Assembly: GCF_009905375.1 (NCBI RefSeq)
Contig: NC_133649.1
Location: forward strand, 228,388,102-228,452,101
Length of the DNA: 64,000 nt
Direction of reading: 5' to 3'
Source: Apium graveolens
Taxonomy: Eukaryota > Streptophyta > Magnoliopsida > Apiales > Apiaceae
Shown here piece after piece: positions 46,031 through 54,348 of the stretch. Made by a program: the position numbers and the translations under genes. The notes under the pieces are model-generated. The model was given only the letters and a program-made list of their open reading frames with translations, was not told the origin of the DNA and searched no databases. Within the stretch, counting starts at the first letter, position 1; each line of letters begins with the position of its first letter.

Positions 46031-46495
46031 GGCAATTGGATACGATTCTCACTTGTCAAGATGACAAGTAGGTTGAAAAGCACCTTGAAGCTTTGCTTGC
46101 GTAGGATTTTATATTCCAGTGGAATTTACATTGTCAAGTCATTATTGTTAAGGGTCGAACCCATACTATGTAAGGTTTTGGGAAACTAGACCTCATATTA
46201 ATAAGTTTGAAATTTTTTCAACCTATGGATGTCTAAGTTGTGATAATATCTTGCGTGGTATTATTGAAAAAAGTCTTGCTTTAATCATTGAAAAAAGGAA
46301 GACTTCAAGGATTCTTTTATAAGAGTGCACGTTGCACAATTCGAAGGGTCAATTAGTAGTAAATGCATATTAACTATTGGAAAAACAAAGAAGAAAGATG
46401 CGAATAAGGAAATTAGCATATAAAATAACCCCGAAGGGTATTAAGTTCTGATACAAACAAACATAAGTTAAGGATAAAATTACAAAATGGAAAAA
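46031..46495. other. Spacer between pol and the antisense gene of B
   Basis: AT-rich, no ORF of note. It contains the 3' ends of two convergent genes, so transcription terminators of both may lie here; none can be named from sequence. Confidence 0.5.
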
Positions 46496-47011
46496 CTACT
46501 CCTCCATGCGGGAGCCTTCATTCTCTTGCTCCTTATCAGCACCTTCAGCATCCTTCGCAGGAGAAGCGGGAGGAGAAGCAATGTTAGGATCCAAGATGCG
46601 ATCATCTGGCTGAGGGGAGTTGAAGAGGGCATCTATGCTGTCCTCCGTCTCAGCCTGCTCAGGACTTATAAAGTCCTTAGGGTCGACTAAGCCCGGATGC
46701 CTCTCAGAAACCGCCTTTACGGCCGCATCCCATCCCTTAGTAAACTGTAAGGAATAAAGACCCTCATCATGAATTTCCATGAGATTCTTAAACTTGTCAG
46801 AATCCATGTAGTCATCGATGAGTTTTTCCTTATCGCTCCTAAGTTTCACCAGCTCGGAATGAGCCTTAGCCAGCCCCTCCTTCTTCGTGTCCAACTTCTT
46901 CTCCAGGACCTTGGCTCTCTCCTCCCATTTCTTCATCTCCTTCTCAAACTCATCAGAGTTACCCTTCCAGGACCTAGCCTGATGGAGGGCTGCCTGGAAA
47001 TAGGTGTTACT

Positions 47012-47093
47012 CTGCACAGAAATATGAGTTAACACAAGTTCATAGAAACAAAAGAAAGTTGGAATTCAAAGAAAAAAGGAAGTAGAAAGTTAC
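47012..47093 (-). other. Predicted intron 2 of the antisense gene in B
   Basis: Begins GTAACTTTC and ends TTTCTGTGCAG in gene sense. The exon 2 frame enters stop-free but unrelated residues if unspliced; splicing joins GCTACG to AGTAAC in frame. Confidence 0.65.
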
Positions 47094-47434
47094 CGTAGCT
47101 TGGGCCTGAGAACCCAGAAGCTCAATAGTCTCGATATCACTCCCCGTAACAATGTCAGTGAAATCATGGGGAGTGATGGAATGGTACGACCAATCCTTAG
47201 CATGTTTGGTGGATCCAATCACTGTATCGCTCCTCCTGAAGCCCCAATTAGGACTGAAGGAATGTGCCTTAAGTGGAGGATCCACATCGTCCCCCAGCTC
47301 GACCACCGGGACATGGGGCTTAAGGAAAGCAGGAGCATCAGGCTTGCTCCTGGGGTCCCTGCTTAGCTTGGCCCTCTTCTGGCGGCCAGACTCCCCTTCC
47401 TTGGGCCTGTTGACGTTATTAATGGCCTCGCAAG

Positions 47435-47526
47435 CTGAAAGAAAAAATATAAGGAATATTAAATTGCAGAAGATAAGAAGTTACAATTAAAGGGAAGGAA
47501 AAATAGCTACACAGTTATAAATTTAC
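47435..47526 (-). other. Predicted intron 1 of the antisense gene in B
   Basis: Begins GTAAATTT and ends TTTTTCTTTCAG in gene sense. Unspliced reading hits TAG 12 bases into the intron; splicing joins GATAAGG to CTTGCGAGG in frame. Confidence 0.68.
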
Positions 47527-48511
47527 CCTTATCAATGGCCTGAGAGAGACCAACTTTCTTCAAGGAAAACTCCTCTAAGAGGGTCCAGGTGTCTGTTTTC
47601 CCATCATCTGAAATTAAGGCTTGGTAGGCCACCTCCTCCTCATCAGATAATCTGATGCTACCTGGACTAACATCTGACACTTTGCAAAAGGGCCTACGGA
47701 AGAGTGTGGCCCAATCACCCCCAGCCCAGGTCAGCCTAACAAACTCATCCCTCCATTTGGGGTTGTTCTCAACTATAGAATTACTATCAAAGATATGGGG
47801 GATTTTGGGCCGTTGACGAATTAAAACCCAGCCTGGTTGACTCATGGAGCTATTATAGAATTGGAAAACTTTCCTAAAGACAGCTACAGAAAGAGGAAAA
47901 CTGTTTCTAATATAAAGAACCATAAAATATAGAATATTCCTCCATGCATTAGGAGGAAGTTGACAAGGGTTAATTTTTACATCTGCAAGCAGACGAGGAA
48001 TAAATTCGTGAAATGGAAACCTAAGGCCCGCGTTCAAGGCTCCTCGATAAATAAATAAAGTACCCCCTCCCAGTTACATATCCTATCCCCTGGGGCAGCT
48101 GGGGTGATCCTAAGGTAAGGTGGAAGTTTATACAGAGTATTCAGGGATTCAATCCTATCCTCTAATTCATGAAAGGTGTTACCATGGTTATACGAATCTA
48201 ACTCAGAAAGAGAGGGATATTCATCACCTCTAGAGTTTATCATATCAATTAAGGAAGTATACGGAGATTGAATTTGAATGTTTGTACCTCTCTTAGAAGC
48301 ATTCATCTTCCCCAAACGAGCCAAGTCACGATCCGCCATTGATATGCTTCGGATGAATGCTTGAAACCCATAAAAACTTGAGAAAGGTGGAGTTGCGGTG
48401 GCTAAAGTCGCCGAAAATCAAAAATCGCCTTCTAAGGAGAGAACTCTAAGAGGATTTTGAAAGAAAGTTGAGAAGTGAGAAGTGAAATGAGGATTCTCAC
48501 TTCGCACTTCA

Positions 48512-48519
48512 CTTATATA
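48512..48519 (-). promoter_or_regulatory. TATA-like box of the antisense gene in B
   Basis: TATATAAG in gene sense, 173 bases before the ATG at 48339. It suggests a promoter of its own, independent of the LTR. Confidence 0.5.
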
Positions 48520-48652
48520 GACGAAAAGCTCGGAATACGAGGCATTTTTAGGCCCATATAGCCAGGCCCAACTTAAAAAGCCCATATACAAGAAGTATCA
48601 GGAATAATTTGGAAGCTCCAGTAGAAAATGAAGGGTCGAAAATCAACCAGAA

Positions 48653-48968
48653 TCCACTGAGTTCGATCAGAGTCCTGATCGATACAAAAAAGGATCCTGA
48701 TCGATATCTCATTCGAACAAAAGGAAAGAAATCCACTGAGTTCGATCAGAGTCCTGATCGACACAAAAAAGGATCCTGATCGATATCTCATTCGAACAAA
48801 AGGAAGGAAATCCACAAAGTTCGATCAGAGTCCTGATCGACACAAAAGAGGATCCAGATCGATATCTCATTCGAACAAAAGGGAAGAAATCCACTGAATT
48901 CGATCAGAGTCCTGATCGACACAAAACTGAATCCAGATCAATATTTCATTCGATCAAAACGATAGAAA
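48653..48968. repeat. 79-bp tandem repeat with TCGATCAG/CTGATCGA palindromes in B
   Basis: Four units start at 48653, 48732, 48811 and 48890, with a degenerate fifth at 48969. Each contains TTCGATCAGAGTCCTGATCGA, an inverted repeat, and a second (C/A)(T/A)GATCGATAT. Unit 4 is the most diverged. The similar open frames it generates are by-products of the repeat. Confidence 0.95.
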
Positions 48969-49268
48969 GCCACCTAGTTCGATCAAAATCCTGATCGAAA
49001 TCAATCAGGAATCCTTGTCGATTCTGCCCATATCCTGGTCGAAGGCTCAATCGACTAGAATGTCACTTTGAAGGCTAGTTCGATAAGAATCCTGATCGAA
49101 ATCGATCAGGAATCCTGGTCGATTCTGCCTAGATCCTGGTCGAAGATTTAGTCGACCAGAGTATTATTTTCTGAGCTAGTTCGATCAGGATCCTGATCGA
49201 AATCGATCAGGAATCCTGATCGATTTGGTATACATCATGATCGATTTTAAGCCAGAAGATTGAAGAAT
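48969..49268. repeat. Degenerate CTGATCGA/TCGATCAG region of B
   Basis: Continues the 79-bp array as irregular copies: TTCGATCA(A/G)AATCCTGATCGAAAT, TCGATCAGGAATCCTGGTCGATT and TCGATCAGGATCCTGATCGAAAT. Most can fold locally. Confidence 0.8.
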
Positions 49269-49400
49269 ATCCAGAAAAATAAGGATAAATCCCAGAAATT
49301 AAGGGAAAAATCCAGAAAAATAAGGATAAATCCCAGAAATTAAGGGAAAAATCCAGAAAATTAGGGAAAAATCCCGGAATCAAGGGAAAAATTCCTGCAA
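49269..49400. repeat. 41-bp direct repeat in B
   Basis: ATCCAGAAAAATAAGGATAA starts at 49269 and again at 49310, followed by shortened derivatives to about 49400 (AATCC(A/C)(G)GAA...AAGGGAAAAAT). Confidence 0.85.
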
Positions 49401-49535
49401 ATTAAGATAATTCCTGAATGAAAGGAATAAAAGTAAATCATTGTAAACGTGTAGGTCGCTCCACACTTTACGCAAAACGATACCCAGTAAGGGAATAAAT
49501 GAACTTAACTTTTGCGAAATCTTATACGGTTTCTC

Positions 49536-49552
49536 AAAAGTTGGGGGGCAAA
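49536..49552 (+). other. Polypurine tract of element B
   Basis: AAAAGTTGGGGGGCAAA immediately before the 3' LTR. Confidence 0.85.
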
Positions 49553-50228
49553 TGATAGGAATAAATAAATCCTGATTACATAATTAAATATTACAGTTTG
49601 GGCTGCAAGGCCCAATAAGAAGATGTATGACATTCAGACCAAAAAGGTTAACATGTTGATCAGGCCTGATGGACCAGATCAGGCCTGATGGGACAAAGAA
49701 GGCCCAAAAACCCTGATTATTTATTAATTTCATAATTAATAAATAAGGGAGAAAAATAGCTATTAAGATAAGTCCTAGTGGGGATATAAATCCTTGTAGA
49801 TTGGCCTCCAAGGAACCTCATGGGATAAGGAATCAGTTTCCTACTATCTAGGACTCCAAAGTCCATTCTAATTATGAGACTTGCCCACCAAGTCTCCTAT
49901 ACCAAGTCCAATTCAAGGACTCCCACATCTATATAAGGGGCCTCACCCCACAATCAGAACTACGTTTTAGACTTAGTCCTTGGAGGGCATGAAAGTCACT
50001 ACGTCCTTGGTGAGCCCTTGCCGCCATAGCCCCGAGGGCAAGTATCACCAAGAACTACGTTTTTTGACTTGATCCTTGGCAATCAGCAAGGTACGTAGGC
50101 ATCTTGTTAAGGCAGATTGAGTCACGAAACACAAGAGCAATCAAATCAAGCCTTGAAGCTCACGTTCCTTAGTACTAAATACAACAATTATATATATATA
50201 TATATATATTAGTTTTTAATCTATAACA
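49553..50228 (+). repeat. 3' LTR of element B
   Basis: 676 bp; longer than the 5' LTR mainly by extra TA repeats near 50189-50210. It ends CTATAACA, followed by ATAAG. Confidence 0.93.
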
Positions 50229-50233
50229 ATAAG

Positions 50234-51110
50234 CTAACCCCTCTTTCCAGTTTCCACTACTTAGAATATTCTGAGTTGTTCTGCCTGAGTTAGTCCAAGT
50301 CCTGATGATTTCTCTTTCTTTTTCTAATTCAGTTTTTAGATAATCATTATGTTTAAGCAATTCATTCTTAACATACACAACATTATCTCTCTCTGTCTGA
50401 ATAGTGTTCATCTTGACTAACTCTTCTTCAAGATAGCTATTTTTGTTTTTGTACTTTAGATTTTCAGATTTTAATCTTTCATTCTCTAAATTTTGATCTC
50501 TATAGCTAATAAAAATGTTTTTCAGAAATAATCTCAACTCAGTAATATCTTCTGTATCAAAAGCAAGAGTTGATAGAGGTACCTTTAGTTCAGCAGCATC
50601 AGAACTGCTATCAGCATTTGCCATTAAGGCATAGTTCACCTCTTCTTCAGATTCTGAAGTGTCTGCCCAGTTTTTCTTCTTTGTGATAAGTGTTTGGCCT
50701 TTATCACCTTTTCCTTTCTTGCAATCAGGAGAGATGTGGCCTCTTTCACCACAATTGTTGCATTTGATATTTGAGTTGTCTCCTCTATCAGACTTTCCTC
50801 CTTTGCCTTCCGTCTTTTTGAACCCTTTCTTGTTAAAACTTCCACCTTTCCTGGAAAACTTCTCACCCTTTCTAAATTTCTTGTAGGCTATCTTTGTCAT
50901 ACCCTTCACCATAAGAGCACAAAGTTGCATCATCTCTGCACCAACATCCACTTCAGATAAATTTTCAGGTTCTGAACATCATCATCAGAATCTGATGACT
51001 CTGAATCAGACTGTATTATGAGAGCCTTTCCTTTTGCCTTCCTAGAGACAATTGGCTTTTCTTCAGTATTTAAAGCAACGGTCTTAGACTTCCCTCCATG
51101 CCTCTTATTT
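50234..51110 (-). pseudogene. gag: gag middle part of element C
   Basis: From the LINE scar (KRHGGKSKTVALN) through an acidic Ser-rich stretch, a frameshift near 50940-50960, then 50951-50234 open: a Lys/Gly-rich segment (KFSRKGGSFNKKGFKK), knuckle CNNCGERGHISPDC, NWADTSESEEEVNYALMAN and a coiled coil (SYRDQNLENERLKSENLKYK onward). It ends at B's ATAAG. E's gag has the same plan at residues 300-500. Confidence 0.85.
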
Positions 51111-52999
51111 TTTTTTTTTTGCTAAATTAAAGTATATATCAACAGAAAAAGGAACAGAAGGGATCAACCCAATGCTCTATGACATGCCATAGAGAGACTA
51201 TCTATAACCAATCTAAACGAAGATTGGGGATAGAAAGTGAAGGAAAAATGAAGGAACAACAAAACAAAAGCCCTACTACAATCTAGTGCAATGAATTAAA
51301 TCAGGTCTACTATTTATGACCTTAGAAAACCAAACCGAACTGTGAAGCCTGGCAACAAAATCCTTCTTAATGCCTTCAAGCAGTTTCCTAGGACCAAAAA
51401 TACCCGTTCCATGAGCTCTCGCATTACGCTCGTGCTAGATATGGTAGCAGAAGATTTGGGCAACACAGAGAGCCAAAATGCCCTTGGTCTTATCCTGGAG
51501 CTGAATAAGAAAGGTGATAAAACTGTTCCATAAATTCCCTTGAATGATGATATCGAATGAAGACATAAGACTTCGAAGAATCCAGTTACTGTACGAGCAG
51601 TGCAAGAATAGGCGAGAATCTGTTTCTCGGCCAATGATACACAGAAAACATTGTTGTGTTTCCACCAAACCAAATCTATGAAGGCGAGCCAAGGTATGAA
51701 GTCTTCCATGGCAAGCAATCCATTGATGGTGTGCAAACCTGTTCACTCGAAGTTTATGCCAAACTCCCTGATACCAAGGAACTGTTTCTGCTCTAAATCG
51801 AATAGAGTCCCAAATGTGCCATGTTTTGATTTTCTTTACATCAATATCATTCCATAAAAGAAGGTCAGGTCCAGCATGCAACAAAGGATACTCAAAATTT
51901 CCCAGCCAAGACAAAAGCAGAGGATCAAGATGGTGGCTTCGGGAGTTGGCTGTTGGAAGAGACCGAACCCCATTTCGTATAAGAACATCAAGGGTGTCCC
52001 TATGATGCAAACCACTTTGAGAAATGATAGGCGAAGACACCGAAGAAGCTAAACAAGTGTGATGCCACTAAGGATCAAACCATACCGAAATAGACTCCCC
52101 ATTCCCAATTTTGTAAGACAGAAAATTCATTGCTAAGGGACGAAGTTTTAACACCTTTTTCCAAATCCAGGAGCAATCCGAGGGAATTTAATAACCCATA
52201 AATGCTTCCCTTTGAGCACTGTTCTGTTTACCCATGAAGCCCATAGGGTGTTAGACTTCGTCACTACCTTCAATAGGTGGCCAATAATCTGAGATTTGTT
52301 CCATTCGCACATGTTCTTCAGGCCAAGACCACCTTCCTCTCGGGGAAGACATACAGTCTGCCAGGAAAGCTTAGCACCTCCTTTTTGATTTATATTGCCT
52401 CGCCATAAAAACCTTGTAAGGAGGGACTGAATGTTTGCATGAACAGTGGCTGGTAAAAGAAAGTGATTACACCAGAAACCTTCAAGAGACAGAATAACCG
52501 ACTTTATCAGCAGGGTTCTCCCAGCCAGAGATAGAAGCAGAGAAGTCCACGAGTTCAATTTACTCGTTATTCTGTTGATGAGAGGCATACAATCATTAAC
52601 ACATAGTTGAGTTGTGATTAAAGGAACTCCAAGGAATCGAACTGGAAGAGTGCCTCGAGGAATTAGCAGAGTATCAAACCAAGCTGTAAAGTTGCTATCA
52701 CAGTTGCATAAGTAGCTGCTGCTCTGGTTGATACTAGGATTTAGGCCACTCCATGCTGAGAATTTTCTGATGGAGTTCAAAATATGCATAACTGACTCCT
52801 GAGAGCCATGACTAAAGAATAGTACATCATCAGAAAGTGGGTTAACCCCATTTCTTTGCATCGCCAGTGATAGTGAAATTCTGGGGGAACTCTATTCAGG
52901 AGGCTAGATAAAATTTGCATGCAAAGAGCGAAAACATAAGGTGACAAGGGATCTCCTTGTCGAATGCCTTGGGTCCCTTTGAAGTAACCATGAATAATG
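51111..52999 (-). mobile_element. 5'-truncated LINE (non-LTR retrotransposon)
   Basis: Minus-strand LINE ending in an A tail (T run 51108-51120 on +). It is flanked by a 15-bp target duplication, CCATGCCTC(G/T)TATTT at 53000-53014 and 51096-51110, with one mismatch. Only the last 1.9 kb remains, from mid reverse transcriptase. It sits in the gag of C exactly at the point where the gag frame resumes, so it inserted by target-primed reverse transcription. Confidence 0.92.
51314..52999 (-). pseudogene. LINE reverse transcriptase C-terminal half and zinc-finger tail
   Basis: Starts inside the reverse transcriptase (GYFKGTQGIRQGDPLSPYVF). A frameshift near 52850 separates this from DDVLFFSHGSQESV, which carries the two catalytic aspartates of the usual FADD motif. 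It continues LNPSINQSSSY, LPVRFLGVPL, WTSLLLSLAGRTLLIKSV and LPREEGGLGLKNM. The block 52040-51435 is a zf-RVT domain (HHQWIACHGRLHTLARL, CFLCIIGRETDSRLFLHC). Endonuclease and ORF1 are lost to truncation. Several stops and frameshifts are present. Confidence 0.88.
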
Positions 53000-53014
53000 C
53001 CATGCCTCGTATTT

Positions 53015-53727
53015 CTTTGCTCCATCTCAAGTTCATGAGTCTTGAGCATCCCATAGATTTTATCAAGAGACATATCAGCAAGTTCATAGTTGTCTCTGAT
53101 TGTAGTAGCTTTCAAATCCCACTTTTCAGAAAGAGCTAGTAGGAATTTCAGATTTGAATCTTCTGGATCATATTCCTTATCCACTAGTGACAGATCATTC
53201 AACAACTTTATGAATCTGTCATATGTATCAGTTAGTGACTCATCAGATTTTGAGTCAAAGTGCTCATACTCCTGTGTGAGTATTGTCTTCTTGTTCTTTT
53301 TGATGGCATTGGTTCCTTGACATCTCACTTCCAATGCATCCCAGATTTCTTTTGCAGTCTTGCATCCAATCACCCTGTTTGACATGACATTGTCAAGTGC
53401 ACTATGAAGCAAGTGTCTTACTTTTGCATCCTTGCCTAGTGAAGAGATGTCTTCAGTGGTGAGTTCTCTCTTTTCTTTGGGAATCATCTTCAGTGGCTCA
53501 TTCCCAACTGCAACAGAAAGCTTTGTGGGCTTATGTGGACCATCATAAATTCTGTCTAAATATTCTGGATATGTAGCTTCCAGAAACATGGCCATCTTCA
53601 CACTCCATACAGGGTACTCAGACACCCTGAACATAGGAACCCTGATGGTTTCATATCTACTGGTGTTTTGAATGGGTTGAACCTTTGCAGGTTCTTGAGG
53701 GTCTTGTGTTTTTGATTGATCAGACAT
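53015..53727 (-). pseudogene. gag: gag N-terminal part of element C
   Basis: Starts at ATG 53727 (MSDQSKTQDPQEP), 62 bases from the LTR edge as in E. UBN2-type Gag core: PVWSVKMAMFLEATYPEY, CKTAKEIWDALEVRCQG, YEHFDSKSDESLTDTYDRF, SNLKFLLALSEKWDLKA and MLKTHELEMEQRN. It is open over its whole length, then runs in frame into the LINE, giving an accidental 316-codon chimeric frame (53727-52777). The natural gag continues after the LINE at 51110. Confidence 0.88.
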
Positions 53728-53773
53728 GATTGATTGTTTTTTAGGATCTAACTGTTTGTAAGCTTAACATATT

Positions 53774-53786
53774 GGCTCTGATACCA
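53774..53786 (-). other. Primer-binding site of element C
   Basis: TGGTATCAGAGCC in element sense, two bases inside the LTR; initiator Met-tRNA type. Confidence 0.92.
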
Positions 53787-53788
53787 CT

Positions 53789-54348
53789 TGTTAGGCCTCA
53801 ATGATACTATCGAAGGGGGTTGAATATAGTATCTACAATCAATTCAATTATGAACACAAGTATGTAACAGAAAACAAGTTTATTCAATATATCAAACTCT
53901 GTTACAGTAGGTTTAATCTACTCTCTCAGTGATGTATGATATCACTAAGAGCTTCTGGGGTTATAATGAATAATATTCTCGTGAATGATAACACATATAG
54001 TGTAAACTCTAATCTGTGTTTATATACTACACAGTTACAAGATATCTCCTAATTGATATGATATGTTCTGTTTCCTAAAATACATCAATCAGAGATTATC
54101 TACTGTAGTCCTTTAGTTGTATAACTTTCCAAGCATATCTTCTTTTGTTTAATCTAGATCCTCTCCTGTAAATCAGCCGCTTTTCATCCCTGAAGTGTAT
54201 CCGCACTTAAGTTCTGATGTAAGTCCTGATGGCTTAAGTTCTGATAACTTCCTGTCTTCAGTAAGTTCTGATTTCTAGTTAAGTTCTGATAGTAAGTTCT
54301 GAAACTAAACAAATAAGATTAGACATGACATCACAAATATATCTAACA
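53789..54348 (-). repeat. 5' LTR of element C
   Basis: 560 bp, TGTTAGGCC...ATCTAACA on the + strand. A TATA-like TATATAAA lies at 54019-54026 in element sense. Six AAGTTCTGAT-type decamers occur at 54209, 54221, 54236, 54263, 54281 and 54294. No partner LTR is in the window because the other end of C is lost. The right edge is inferred from the point where element D's LTR resumes. Confidence 0.82.

Larger units (their letters stand above)
46496..48339 (-). pseudogene. Antisense three-exon gene in element B (gypsy-type transposon ORF with coiled coil)
   Basis: Antisense to pol. Exon 1: 48339-47527 from ATG (MADRDLARLGKMNASKRG), with a frameshift in a TTTAT-type run near 48040-48060. Its second half, GLRFPFHEFIPRLL, LPPNAWRNILYFMVLY, QPGWVLIRQR and NPKWRDEFVRL, resembles the 'putative gypsy type transposon' domain. 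Intron 1: 47526-47435 (GT...CTTTCAG, 92 bp). Exon 2: 47434-47094. Intron 2: 47093-47012 (GT...TGTGCAG, 82 bp). Exon 3: 47011-46496, with a coiled coil (EFEKEMKKWEERAKVLEKK onward) and an acidic tail. Both joins keep the frame (DKA and QATSNT). A TATA-like box lies 173 bp upstream. Function is unknown; extra antisense ORFs downstream of pol are known in some Tat elements. Only the exon 1 frameshift breaks it. Confidence 0.75.
39676..50228 (+). mobile_element. Element B: Tat-lineage Ty3/gypsy with dual RNase H and an antisense gene
   Basis: 10,553 bp, LTRs 39676-40338 and 49553-50228, perfect ATAAG duplications (39671-39675 and 50229-50233) within the gag of C. Order: primer site, gag, protease, reverse transcriptase, RNase H, second archaeal-type RNase H, integrase (+), then an antisense spliced ORF, tandem repeats, polypurine tract. 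The second RNase H, the TGGCGCCG primer site and extra ORFs downstream of pol are traits of the Tat group (Ogre/Retand relatives). LTRs differ at about 18 sites. Six in-frame stops in pol and two frameshifts make this copy defective. Confidence 0.95.
36444..54348 (-). mobile_element. Element C: SIRE-like copia lacking pol, host of B and the LINE
   Basis: Minus-strand element with one LTR in the window (53789-54348, its 5' LTR), a primer site, a gag in three pieces (53727-53015, 51110-50234, 39675-39170) split by the LINE and element B, then directly ORF3 (39170-36444). Protease, integrase, reverse transcriptase and RNase H are absent between gag and ORF3. The ORF3 end and 3' LTR are cut off where element A begins. 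Stops and frameshifts are frequent, so C is older than E. Confidence 0.85.

Noticed and set aside
48548..48894. Three similar short ORFs on the minus strand as a gene family
   Set aside because: They are translations of the 79-bp tandem repeat.
48653..49268. CRISPR-like array
   Set aside because: Units are contiguous 79-bp tandem repeats without unique spacers, inside a plant retrotransposon; no cas genes.
52777..53727. 316-codon ORF as a novel gag-reverse transcriptase gene
   Set aside because: It is explained by a truncated LINE inserted in gag with target duplications; the gag frame resumes after the LINE.
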